Assembly: GCA_003023165.1 (NCBI GenBank)
Contig: PXSD01000051.1
Span: 1-8,337, forward strand
Direction of reading: 5' to 3'
DNA from: Halobacteriales archaeon QS_9_67_15
GTDB taxonomy: Archaea; Halobacteriota; Halobacteria; Halobacteriales; Haloarculaceae
DNA: 8,337 bases
The notes below the pieces were generated by a model. It saw nothing but the letters and a program-made list of their open reading frames with translations. It searched no databases and was not told where the DNA came from. The position numbers and the translations under genes were made by a program. This document shows, in pieces, positions 1-6,429 of the stretch (position 1 is the stretch's first letter; each line of letters begins with the position of its first letter).

Positions 1-1280
1 GGCTGTCGGCGTTTTTCTCCTCGTCGGAGATCGCGATGTTCTCGCTGCCGGCACACCGCGTCGAGGCGCTCGTCGAGGAGGGACGCCGCGGCGCGAAGAC
101 GCTCAATGAGCTCAAGGCGGACCCACACCGCCTGCTCGTGACGATCCTCGTCGGGAACAACCTCGTCAATATCGCGATGTCGTCCATCGCGACGGGGCTG
201 TTCGGCCTCTATCTCCAGCAGGGACAGGCGGTCGTGGCCGCGACGTTCGGGATCACCGCGATCGTCTTGCTGTTCGGCGAGAGCGCCCCGAAGTCCTACG
301 CCGTCGAGAACACCGAATCGTGGGCGCTCCGTATCTCGCGGCCGCTCAAGCTCTCGGAGGCAGTGCTCCTGCCGCTGATCGTCTTCTTCGACTACCTCAC
401 CCGGATCGTCAACAAGGTCACCGGCGGCCGCTCGGCGATCGAGACCTCCTACGTCACTCGCGAGGAGATCCAAGACATGATCGAGACGGGCGAGCGCGAG
501 GGCGTCCTCGACGAGGAAGAGCGCGAAATGCTCCAGCGCACGCTGCGGTTCAACAACACCATCGCGAAGGAGGTCATGACGCCGCGGCTGGACATGGACG
601 CCATCTCGACGGAGGCCTCCATCTCCGAGGCTATCGAGCAGTGTATTCACAGCGGACACGCGCGCCTGCCGGTCTACGAGGGGAGCCTGGACAACGTCAT
701 CGGGGTCGTCCACATCCGTGACCTGGTCCGCGACCTCAACTACGGCGAGAGCGAGGGTGGCTCGCTCGAACTCGAGGACCTCATCGAGCCGACGCTCCAC
801 GTGCCCGAGTCCAAGAACGTCGACGACCTGTTGACGGAGATGCGCCACGAGCGCCTGCACATGGTCATCGTCATCGACGAGTTCGGGACGACCGAGGGGC
901 TCGTCACCATGGAAGACCTCACGGAGGAGATCGTCGGCGAGATCCTCGAAGGCGGCGAGGAAGAGCCGATCGAGTACGTCGACGACGACACCGTCGACGT
1001 CAAGGGCGAGGTCAACATCGAGGAGGTCAACGAGACCCTCGACATCGACATCCCCGAGGGCGAGGAGTTCGAGACTATCGCCGGATTCATCTTCAATCTC
1101 GCCGGCCGGCTCGTCGAGGAAGGCGAAGTGATCGACTACGACGGGATCGAGATCTCGGTCCAGAGCGTCGAGAACACCCGTATCAGGGAGGCCCGCGTCA
1201 CCCGAACCGAGACGTACGACCCCGGCGACGGGGCCGAGGACGGCGTCGAACCCGACACCAGCGAAGTACAGCCCGAGTGA
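1..1280 (+). CDS. CNNM/CorC-type DUF21-CBS-CorC_HlyC membrane protein (5' end outside window)
   Basis: Membrane protein of the CNNM/CorC (HlyC/CorC, UPF0053) family, proposed in characterised members to move Mg2+ (or Co2+/Na+) across the cytoplasmic membrane. The reading frame is open from base 3, and its first residues (LSAFFSSSEIAMFSL) are the conserved start of the first DUF21 helix, so the gene begins upstream and the ATG at 36 is internal. Counting from that Met: remainder of the DUF21 membrane domain about 1-130, with the family's E-x2-PK-x2-A signature near 82-89; CBS 1 about 178-232 (VMTPRLDMDAI); CBS 2 about 248-303 (VIVIDEFGTTEGLVTMEDL); CorC_HlyC domain about 310-390. The last 20 or so residues are acidic and probably disordered. 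The CBS pair normally binds adenine nucleotides and gates transport. The family is clear; the transported ion is inferred from relatives. It converges with the yigZ-like gene. Confidence 0.93.
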   Translation, partial: LSAFFSSSEIAMFSLPAHRVEALVEEGRRGAKTLNELKADPHRLLVTILVGNNLVNIAMSSIATGLFGLYLQQGQAVVAATFGITAIVLLFGESAPKSYAVENTESWALRISRPLKLSEAVLLPLIVFFDYLTRIVNKVTGGRSAIETSYVTREEIQDMIETGEREGVLDEEEREMLQRTLRFNNTIAKEVMTPRLDMDAISTEASISEAIEQCIHSGHARLPVYEGSLDNVIGVVHIRDLVRDLNYGESEGGSLELEDLIEPTLHVPESKNVDDLLTEMRHERLHMVIVIDEFGTTEGLVTMEDLTEEIVGEILEGGEEEPIEYVDDDTVDVKGEVNIEEVNETLDIDIPEGEEFETIAGFIFNLAGRLVEEGEVIDYDGIEISVQSVENTRIREARVTRTETYDPGDGAEDGVEPDTSEVQPE

Positions 1281-1348
1281 CCGCTCTCTGACGCTCGTCG
1301 TGCGACGGGGTCTCGAACGCCTCCGTTTCCGCTGCAGATACGCCCGAA

Positions 1349-1370
1349 AGCGGCGGGACCGACCGCCGCT
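1349..1370. terminator. GC-rich perfect hairpin between convergent genes
   Basis: AGCGGCGG (1349-1356) and CCGCCGCT (1363-1370) form a perfect 8-bp inverted repeat around a 6-nt loop. It lies in the 173-bp space between two converging genes, so it could mark transcript ends from either side. No T-run follows, and archaeal terminators usually depend on T-tracts, so the role is uncertain. Chance is possible in DNA this GC-rich. The rest of 1281-1453 shows nothing I can name. Confidence 0.25.
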
Positions 1371-1453
1371 CGTCGGGTCCGGTTGCAGGTCAGTCGTCCT
1401 CTGTCCAGGGCCGCGCCCGCCGCGCCCGACTCACCTCGACACCGCCCCGCCGC

Positions 1454-2074
1454 TCACTGGTCGATATCGGCGCGGCCGCTGGTCGCGCTCCGGACGCGGT
1501 CTCGGAGGAACGCGCCGTCGGCGACGGGGACGCGCACGTCGAAGGCGACGCGCTCGGCGTAGTCGGCGTCGAAGTCGACCCCTTCGCTTTCGAGGACCCC
1601 CCGGACGGTCCCGGAGTCGTCGTAGTCGACGGTGATCGCGAAGCGCTCGTGCGGGCGTTCGGTGCTCGTGCCGGCGGCGTCGAGCCCGTCCGTGACGGCT
1701 CTCGAATACGCCCGCGCCAATCCGCCGACGCCGAGGTTCGTCCCGCCGTAGTAGCGGGTGACGACGACGACGACGTTCTCGACCGCCTCCTGCTGGAGGA
1801 CGTTCAGCGCGGGGTCACCGGCGGACCCGGAGGGCTCGCCGTCGTCGCTGGCCCACTCCCGGAACGGGTCGGCGCGGACGCGGTACGCGGGGACGTTGTG
1901 GGCGGCGTCGTCGTACTCCGCCCGGACCTCCGCGACGACGGACTCGGCGGCCTCGACCGTCCGCGCGGGGGCGACGTGGCCGACGAACTCCGACCCCCGA
2001 ACCTCGAAGCTGGCCGTCCCGCGGTCGGCGACGGTCCGATAGGGCTCCTCGGTCGTGCCGGGCTCGTCTGTCAC
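1454..2074 (-). CDS. YigZ/IMPACT family protein
   Basis: Member of the YigZ/IMPACT (UPF0029) family. These are conserved cytoplasmic proteins linked in eukaryotes to Gcn2 regulation; the bacterial and archaeal role is not settled. From the GTG at 2074 it is 206 residues, the usual family length of about 200. The IMPACT N-terminal domain spans about 10-130. It carries the signature blocks SDDGEPSGSAGDP (77-88 region) and VTRYYGGTNLGVGGLARAYS (105-124), which are near-diagnostic. A C-terminal ferredoxin-like DUF1949 domain covers about 142-200. Another GTG lies at 2110, giving 12 extra basic residues (RAKSRRAERRD); I prefer 2074 because the added segment is unlike the acidic protein, but neither start has a clear Shine-Dalgarno sequence. 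It lies 45 bp after the YihY gene on the same strand and is probably the last gene of that transcription unit. Confidence 0.92.
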   Translation of the reverse strand: MTDEPGTTEEPYRTVADRGTASFEVRGSEFVGHVAPARTVEAAESVVAEVRAEYDDAAHNVPAYRVRADPFREWASDDGEPSGSAGDPALNVLQQEAVENVVVVVTRYYGGTNLGVGGLARAYSRAVTDGLDAAGTSTERPHERFAITVDYDDSGTVRGVLESEGVDFDADYAERVAFDVRVPVADGAFLRDRVRSATSGRADIDQ

Positions 2075-2119
2075 GTCCCGCCGTTCGGCCCGCCGACTCT
2101 TAGCTCTCACCGTCGGCGG

Positions 2120-3175
2120 TCACGTCTCTCCCCCGACCTCCGTCCCGGCGGTCTCGGTCCCGTCGACCTCCCGCCCGCGAGCCCACGTCATGGTCAGATG
2201 CCCTTCGACCTCTTCGCCGCCGAGTTCTTCGGGGCGGTCCGGCGCCGAGACGTCCGTCTCGTACTCCTCGGGCGGCGGGAGCGTCACCTCGTCGTCGCCG
2301 ACGCGGACGGTGAGGGAGCGACCGGCGTCGAGGCCGTCCTCGATCGTCTCGAGCTCCTCGCCGAAGGGCGACCGCTCCTTGGCCTCGCGGTCCTCTCCCC
2401 ACCCCGCTTCGGAACAGTCGGCCGACCGCCCCGCGAGGACGGCGTTGAGCGCCGCGCCGAGCAGGACGACGAACCCGCTGAAGTAGAGCCACGTCACGAG
2501 CACGACGACCGTCCCGAGGATGCCGTAGCGCTCGCCCACTCCGACCACCGCGACGTAGTAGCGAAAGAGGAACTCCAGCACCGTCCCCGGGACGACCTCC
2601 CGGACGGTGACGTCCTCGTCGGGGAAGCGGTAGAACAGCGGGAGGAAGACGACCACGAGGCTGGCCGTCGAGACGACCCGGTTCAGGAACCTGCCGACCG
2701 GCCCGTCGCCGAACGAGAGCACCGAGCCGACCACGCCCGCTACGAGGAGCCCGACCCCGACGGCGGCGAGTGCGACGACGGCGTCCCGTATCGAGTCGAC
2801 GACCCCCTTCGGGTCGTCGAGGTCGTAGATACTGGAGAAGGCGGCGTCCAGACTGCGGAATATCTTGATGGCTCCACAGAGGAGCACGCCGACTCCCAGC
2901 ACCGAGAGACTGCTGTGCTCGGTCGCCTCGGTGACGGTCTCGGTCACCAGACTGCCGGCGTTCGGCGAGAGGTACGTCCCTATCGCCCGAAGCGCGTCGA
3001 CCGCCGCCGCCTGGTCCTCGATCCGGGAGATCAGCAACAGGACGACCAGCAGAAAGGGCAACAGCGAGACGAAGGCGTGGTAGGCGATGCTCCCCGCCAT
3101 GAACGTCAACCGCTCCGAGCGCGCCTCGCGTGCGACGGCGCGAGAGAGCGTCGCCGCTCGCCGAAAGTAGCCCAT
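2120..3175 (-). CDS. YihY/BrkB-family (UPF0761) integral membrane protein
   Basis: Integral membrane protein of the YihY/virulence factor BrkB family (UPF0761). Family members were once misnamed RNase BN; no transport or enzymatic role is established for archaeal ones. The 351-residue protein has about six hydrophobic segments: 29-50, 89-108, 131-155, 169-184, 196-214 and 219-247. Family hallmarks are FMAGSIAYHAFVSLLPFLL near 25-43, the SLDAAFSSIYDL block at 108-119, and YGILGTVVVLVTWLYFSG at 217-234 followed by the LLGAALNA end of the last helix. Residues about 250-351 form a hydrophilic, Glu/Asp-rich tail that should be cytoplasmic and is longer than in typical bacterial members. ATG 3175 is chosen because conserved sequence begins there; upstream in-frame sequence is Ser/Thr/Pro-rich and overlaps the ferredoxin gene. 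It lies 55 bp downstream of the ferredoxin stop and has a possible promoter of its own. Confidence 0.93.
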   Translation of the reverse strand: MGYFRRAATLSRAVAREARSERLTFMAGSIAYHAFVSLLPFLLVVLLLISRIEDQAAAVDALRAIGTYLSPNAGSLVTETVTEATEHSSLSVLGVGVLLCGAIKIFRSLDAAFSSIYDLDDPKGVVDSIRDAVVALAAVGVGLLVAGVVGSVLSFGDGPVGRFLNRVVSTASLVVVFLPLFYRFPDEDVTVREVVPGTVLEFLFRYYVAVVGVGERYGILGTVVVLVTWLYFSGFVVLLGAALNAVLAGRSADCSEAGWGEDREAKERSPFGEELETIEDGLDAGRSLTVRVGDDEVTLPPPEEYETDVSAPDRPEELGGEEVEGHLTMTWARGREVDGTETAGTEVGGET

Positions 3176-3195
3176 GGGACGCGTAGGAGTCCCAG

Positions 3196-3207
3196 CGGGA
3201 AAACCCG
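3196..3207 (-). promoter_or_regulatory. Possible TATA-type element for the YihY gene
   Basis: The 55-bp gap before the YihY gene holds CGGGAAAACCCG, an A4/T4 core flanked by complementary 4-bp arms. Its centre is about 26 nt upstream of the ATG at 3175, the spacing expected between an archaeal TATA box and a leaderless start. It may let the yihY-yigZ pair be transcribed apart from the hisB operon. A short element like this can arise by chance. Confidence 0.3.
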
Positions 3208-3230
3208 ACGGGCCGACCCCACAGTAGTCG

Positions 3231-3584
3231 TCAGCGGTCGGGGTCGCGGTCGCCCCAGACGCGCTTGTCGAGCAGCGTGACGGCCATCCCGTCGCGGACT
3301 TCGAGTTGACAGGAGAGGCGCGGATAGCCGTAGCGGTCCGCGAGGTCGTCGTGCCAGTGCTCGGGGTCAGGCGGGGCTTCGAGACGGACACCGCAGGTCG
3401 CACACAGCCCGCGGCCGCCGCAGTTGACGCGACACGCGTAGCGGCCGTGCGGCGACAGGCCCGCGTCCAGCAACACGTCGCGGAGCACTGCGCCCTCGCT
3501 GGCGGTCAGGTGGCGCGTCTCCCCGTCCGGCGTCTCGACCGTGAGCGTCGCGTCGTCGGACGGCTGTGAGCCCGGTCCCGTCAT
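3231..3584 (-). CDS. 2Fe-2S ferredoxin-fold protein
   Basis: Small 117-residue protein of the 2Fe-2S beta-grasp (Fer2) ferredoxin fold, expected to be a soluble one-electron carrier. The cluster ligands are most likely C55-x5-C61-x2-C64-x27-C92 (NCGGRGLCATC, then LSC). An extra C51 lies just before. The CGGxGxC spacing resembles adrenodoxin-type ferredoxins and the N-terminal ferredoxin domains of corrinoid-activating proteins more than the plant-type C-x4-C-x2-C. The N-terminal beta strands (about 13-35) and the C-terminal LEVRDGMAVTLLD strand fit the fold. It starts 4 nt after the ACT gene stop, and GGTGA overlapping that stop could act as a ribosome binding site, so translation is probably coupled. 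The redox partner is unknown; nothing nearby is an obvious oxidoreductase. The fold is confident, the physiological role is not. Confidence 0.9.
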   Translation of the reverse strand: MTGPGSQPSDDATLTVETPDGETRHLTASEGAVLRDVLLDAGLSPHGRYACRVNCGGRGLCATCGVRLEAPPDPEHWHDDLADRYGYPRLSCQLEVRDGMAVTLLDKRVWGDRDPDR

Positions 3585-3588
3585 CCGC

Positions 3589-4191
3589 TCACCGCAACTC
3601 GATCCTGTGGACGAACTCCATGGCGCGGATCTCGGTGAGGAGGTCGCCGGGGATCTCGCCGTCGGTGATGACGTAGAGCTTGGGTTCGTCGGTGAACTCG
3701 GGGTCCTCGCTGATGGTCTGGCGGATGGAGATGCCGCGGTCGGCGATGGCGCCGGTGACGGTCGCAACGATGCCGGACTCCTCGGCGTCGCGGACGGTGA
3801 TGGCCAGCGCGGTCAGGTCGAGCACCGGCGCGAGGTCCATCAGGCTCGGGATCGCGGAGATGTTCTGGAAGATCCGCCGGAGCTGGTCGTCGGCGAGGAT
3901 AGCGCCGGTAGTCGCGTCGACGACGCGGCGGTCGACGCCCACCTCGCGGGCGATACCCGTGTTCGGGATCTCGATGCCGCCCGAGACGACTCGGCCGTCG
4001 TCATTGACGGAGAACCCGCGTTCGAGGACGAGACGGATGACGGCCTGCTGGCTCGGCGAGTCGGCGAACTTCTCCATGATCGCCTCGAACGTGGCCGTCT
4101 CGGCGTCGCCGGTCGCGTCGGCGCCGCCGTCGGTACTCGCGTCGACACCGCCGTCGTCGGATCCCGTGTCCGAGGCGCCGTCGTCGCTCAT
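3589..4191 (-). CDS. Predicted amino-acid metabolism regulator, HTH plus ACT domain (COG2150-like)
   Basis: Archaeal HTH-ACT protein resembling the family described as predicted regulators of amino acid metabolism (COG2150). Layout of the 200 residues: an Asp/Gly/Ala/Thr-rich linker about 1-31; a conserved helix-turn-helix-like domain about 34-105 (SPSQQAVIRLVLERGFSV, then VVSGGIEIPN and IAREVGVDRRVVD); and an ACT domain about 126-200 (LTALAITV, SGIVATVTGAIADRGISIRQ, then PKLYVITDGEIPG). ACT domains usually bind amino acids and change the activity of an attached or partner domain. Its ATG follows the hisB TAG with no base between, so the two are very likely co-translated, which points to a role in histidine or wider amino-acid control. 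The effector and any DNA target are not shown. The N-terminal acidic linker may be lineage-specific. Confidence 0.9.
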   Translation of the reverse strand: MSDDGASDTGSDDGGVDASTDGGADATGDAETATFEAIMEKFADSPSQQAVIRLVLERGFSVNDDGRVVSGGIEIPNTGIAREVGVDRRVVDATTGAILADDQLRRIFQNISAIPSLMDLAPVLDLTALAITVRDAEESGIVATVTGAIADRGISIRQTISEDPEFTDEPKLYVITDGEIPGDLLTEIRAMEFVHRIELR

Positions 4192-4779
4192 CTATAGCTC
4201 GCCTTTCGTGCTCGCCACGTCGCTGCGGCGCTCGTCGACCTGGGTCGCGTCGTCGAGCGCGCGAGCGAGTCCCTTGAACAGCGCCTCGATTTCGTGGTGG
4301 GCGTTCTCGCCGGAGACGCCGGCGTGGAGCGTGAGCCCGGCGTTCATCGCCAGCGAGCGCAGGAAGTGCTGGCCCATGTGGCTCGCCATCTCGCCGACCT
4401 CGTCCTGGGAGAACTCGCCGTCGAACTCGAAGTGCGGGCGGCCGCTCACGTCGACGACGACGCTCGCGACGGCCTCGTCCAGCGGCACCTTGCGGTCGGC
4501 GAAGCGGACGATGCCGCGCTTCTCGCCCAGCGCCTCGGTGAAGGCATCGCCGAGGGTGATGGCCACGTCCTCGACGGTGTGGTGGTCGTCGACCTCGAGG
4601 TCGCCGTCGCAGTGGACGGTCAGGTCGAACAGCCCGTGGGTGGCGAACGAGCCGAGCATGTGGTCGAAAAAGCCGATCCCCGTCTCGACGGTGGCGTCGC
4701 CGTCGCCGTCGACGTCGAGGGTCACCTCGATCTCAGTCTCGGCGGTCTCGCGCGTCACCGCCGCCGTCCGCTCGGTCAT
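4192..4779 (-). CDS. hisB: Imidazoleglycerol-phosphate dehydratase
   Basis: Imidazoleglycerol-phosphate dehydratase (EC 4.2.1.19), the sixth step of histidine biosynthesis, converting imidazole glycerol phosphate to imidazole acetol phosphate in the cytoplasm. It is the 195-residue monofunctional form, without the phosphatase domain seen in enteric HisB. Metal-binding and catalytic motifs are all present: FFDHML (37-42), DDHHTVED (64-71), EVGEMASHMGQHFL (127-140) and LHAGVSGENAHHEIEALFK (151-169); the usual STKG lies at 190-193. The family forms 24-mers with two Mn2+ ions per site. ATG 4779 gives the expected N-terminus and lies about 25 nt from a TATA-like element, so the transcript may be leaderless. 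It is the first gene of the tight cluster with the ACT regulator and ferredoxin. hisA lies about 2.5 kb away on the same strand, beyond the MFS block. Confidence 0.97.
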   Translation of the reverse strand: MTERTAAVTRETAETEIEVTLDVDGDGDATVETGIGFFDHMLGSFATHGLFDLTVHCDGDLEVDDHHTVEDVAITLGDAFTEALGEKRGIVRFADRKVPLDEAVASVVVDVSGRPHFEFDGEFSQDEVGEMASHMGQHFLRSLAMNAGLTLHAGVSGENAHHEIEALFKGLARALDDATQVDERRSDVASTKGEL

Positions 4780-4796
4780 GGTTCGACCAAGCGCGC

Positions 4797-4811
4797 CCGC
4801 CTATTTGGCGG
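4797..4811 (-). promoter_or_regulatory. Likely hisB promoter: TATA-like core inside an inverted repeat
   Basis: On the minus strand the sequence reads CCGCCAAATAGGCGG, an AAATA core flanked by perfect 5-bp inverted arms. Its centre is about 25 nt upstream of the hisB ATG, the standard distance for an archaeal TATA box and a leaderless mRNA. The dyad arms could also be an operator that overlaps the TATA box and so blocks initiation. The remaining upstream DNA (4812-4971) is GC-rich and shows no other gene or clear element. Confidence 0.5.
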
Positions 4812-4971
4812 TTGTGTTCGCTCCGCTCGCTCGCGCGGCGTCCGCCAGCGCCCACGCGCCCGTCGGCTCGGAGCCCGTCGGGTCCAGCCGTCGGCCCGGT
4901 CCCCGCCGAGGCGTCGCGGTCGTCCCTGCGACAGCACTCGGGCGTCTGGGTCCGGGTTCGAGCGTGGTGTC

Positions 4972-5053
4972 ATAGTGATTATTGTAGATTATTTCCGGAT
5001 CGCGCCGACTCCGGTGGCGGCGTGTACCGGTAAATCGCTACAATAATCACTAT
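4972..5053. repeat. 82-bp hairpin element with perfect 16-bp inverted ends (MITE-like or 3' RNA structure)
   Basis: ATAGTGATTATTGTAG (4972-4987) is matched exactly by its reverse complement CTACAATAATCACTAT (5038-5053). Pairing continues inward with small bulges: ATTTCCGG (4991-4998) with CCGGTAAAT (5027-5035, one bulged T), then CGCCG (5003-5007) with CGGCG (5018-5022), leaving a loop of about 10 nt. Almost the whole 82 bp can fold as one stem. The ends are AT-rich in otherwise very GC-rich DNA. The element abuts the MFS stop codon, which begins on its last base. The ends can also be read as 13-bp inverted repeats GTGATTATTGTAG flanked by TA on each side, as expected for a small non-autonomous element of the IS630/Tc1 type. 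The alternative is a terminator or 3'-stabilising structure of the MFS mRNA. The structure is certain; its nature is not. Confidence 0.75.
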
Positions 5054-6267
5054 CAGTCGTCGACCGTCGGCGAACCGCCGGCCTCGGCCGCGGCCCGACG
5101 GCCTTCCCCGATCCGTGCGAGGACGACCACCCCGAGCGCCGCGGCGAGCGGCGCGAGGAGGAGACGCATCGCGGTCGCGGCGTCGGAGCCACCGACGACG
5201 ACGCCCATGACCGCCGGCACGGACCCGACCGCGACCGAGGCTGTCCCCGTCGCGAGCGCGTTGACCGGGCCGCTGTACTCCGGGACCGCGTCCGTCGCGT
5301 AGGCCATCATCGTCGGGAACACGCCCGAGATCAGCAGGCCGACGGCGACGACGCCCGCGAGCACCCAGAGCCCGTCGGCGACGAAGAAGGTGAACGCGAA
5401 CGCGGGGAGGAGCAGTCCGAGTACGCCGATCAGGAGGTTCAGCGGGCCGACGCGCTCGGTCAGCGCGCTGTAGGCGAACCGGCCGGGGACGTACGCGACC
5501 AGCATCGCCGTCAGCGTCACCTCCGCCCAGCCGCCGGGGAGCTCGCCGTTCGCGTAGTAGGGGAGCCACGTGAACAGCCCGCCCTCGACGCCGGTGACGA
5601 GAAACAGCGCGGCGAGCAGGGCGATGACCTCGGGCTGTCGGAGCAACTCGCCGAGTCGCGCGCGGGTCAGCGGTTGCTCCTTCGATTCGACGGTCGGCGA
5701 CTCCAGCCGCCAGAACAGCACGGCCAGCACGAAGAGGGCGACGGCGAGCGCCGCGTAGACGAGCCGCCAGGACCCGAGGCGCAGGGCGACGACGACGGCC
5801 AGCGGTCCGGACGCCGCGCCGACCGCCCACGTCCCGTCGTAGAGGTTGAACAGTCGCCCCCGGTTGCTCGGGTAGAGGTGACTCAGGAGCGGTCTGTCGA
5901 GTCCGCGGAGGAAGCCGGTCATCGCCCCGCGGACGACGATGGCTCCGAGGAAGAAGAGAAACGACGGTGCCAGTCCCATCGCCAGTAGCGCGACCCCGGC
6001 CCCGAACGCGCCGACCGCGAGCAGCCGCCGCGCGTCGAAGTGCCCGGCCCCCGTCCCGAAGACGACAACGACGAGCAGATACCCGACGGTCCCCGCCGGT
6101 GCGACGAGTCCCAGTTGCCACTCCGGGACCACGAAGAACCCCTCGAGCGTGGGGAGGACCGCACCGCGGGCCTGCATCATCGCGCCGGTGAGTGCCATCG
6201 AGAAGAAGAGCGTGACCGTCCACAGCCGACGGTTCCGGGCGTCCGTGGTTGCCGCGTCCTTGCTCAC
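5053..6267 (-). CDS. Major facilitator superfamily (MFS) transporter
   Basis: Twelve-helix secondary transporter of the major facilitator superfamily, 404 residues, in the cytoplasmic membrane. Hydrophobic segments lie near 15-35, 50-72, 82-100, 101-118, 145-163, 167-187, 212-235, 248-268, 274-296, 299-320, 335-358 and 366-385, with a hydrophilic central loop at 188-212. The first-half loop 2-3 has a degenerate motif A (GAGHFDARR, 73-81). Helix 5 carries a motif-C-like WAVGAASGPL (147-156), seen in many antiporters, so drug or metabolite efflux is possible, but the substrate cannot be told. The start is a GTG at 6267, preceded at 5 nt by AGGGGGGA; the next in-frame Met (residue 24) would cut helix 1. 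It is divergent from the decayed TrmB-type regulator gene, a usual pairing of transporter and regulator. The 82-bp hairpin follows its stop directly. Confidence 0.92.
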   Translation of the reverse strand: MSKDAATTDARNRRLWTVTLFFSMALTGAMMQARGAVLPTLEGFFVVPEWQLGLVAPAGTVGYLLVVVVFGTGAGHFDARRLLAVGAFGAGVALLAMGLAPSFLFFLGAIVVRGAMTGFLRGLDRPLLSHLYPSNRGRLFNLYDGTWAVGAASGPLAVVVALRLGSWRLVYAALAVALFVLAVLFWRLESPTVESKEQPLTRARLGELLRQPEVIALLAALFLVTGVEGGLFTWLPYYANGELPGGWAEVTLTAMLVAYVPGRFAYSALTERVGPLNLLIGVLGLLLPAFAFTFFVADGLWVLAGVVAVGLLISGVFPTMMAYATDAVPEYSGPVNALATGTASVAVGSVPAVMGVVVGGSDAATAMRLLLAPLAAALGVVVLARIGEGRRAAAEAGGSPTVDD

Positions 6268-6272
6268 CGCCG

Positions 6273-6280
6273 TCCCCCCT
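6273..6280 (-). promoter_or_regulatory. Purine-rich ribosome binding site supporting the MFS GTG start
   Basis: AGGGGGGA lies 5 nt upstream of the GTG at 6267. It is a partial match to the archaeal Shine-Dalgarno consensus GGAGGTGA and supports this start. No AT-rich TATA element lies 25-30 nt upstream, so a leadered transcript beginning further up, near 6370-6400, is more likely. Confidence 0.4.
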
Positions 6281-6393
6281 GCCCGGTGGCTCGTCGGTGT
6301 CGTCGAGACCGGAGTCCGCTCGCGTCCGCACGCTGACGGTGGCCGTGCCGGTCGCTCGTCGGTTGCACACCGTTCCGTACCGTATCCTGTCGG

Positions 6394-6426
6394 AAAACGT
6401 TTTTGAGGACACTCAAAGAACGTTCT
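6394..6426. promoter_or_regulatory. Divergent promoter/operator region with two AACGTT-core palindromes
   Basis: This is the AT-rich part of the region between the divergent MFS gene and TrmB remnant. It holds two perfect 10-bp palindromes, AAAACGTTTT (6394-6403) and AGAACGTTCT (6417-6426), with the same AACGTT core and centres 23 bp apart, close to two helical turns. The run around 6400-6406 is about 27 nt upstream of the remnant's GTG at 6430 and fits a TATA box for it. The same stretch read on the other strand could serve the MFS gene with a leader of about 100 nt. Paired sites suit a dimeric regulator covering both promoters. Which regulator is not shown; the decayed TrmB protein is the obvious candidate. 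Confidence 0.45.
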
Positions 6427-6429
6427 GCA

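Noticed and set aside
1649..3280. Long plus-strand open frame of 543 codons
   Set aside because: It lies antisense to the yigZ-like and YihY genes, which have clear family motifs; its product is a low-complexity Arg/Asp-rich sequence typical of GC-rich antisense frames.
4948..4972. GGGTTCGAG, resembling a tRNA T-loop
   Set aside because: The flanking bases do not form a T-stem and no acceptor or anticodon arm can be built, so there is no tRNA here.
4776..4973. 65-codon minus-strand frame between the hairpin and hisB
   Set aside because: Very Arg-rich product unlike haloarchaeal proteins, overlaps the hisB start, and has no promoter or ribosome binding site; probably spurious.
3680..4975. 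Plus-strand open frame of 431 codons
   Set aside because: Antisense to the ACT regulator and hisB, with a Ser/Thr/Pro/Arg-rich product and no recognisable domain.
4979..6412. Alternative minus-strand frame of 477 codons overlapping the MFS gene
   Set aside because: Arg-rich shadow in another frame; the overlapping frame encodes a clear 12-helix transporter.
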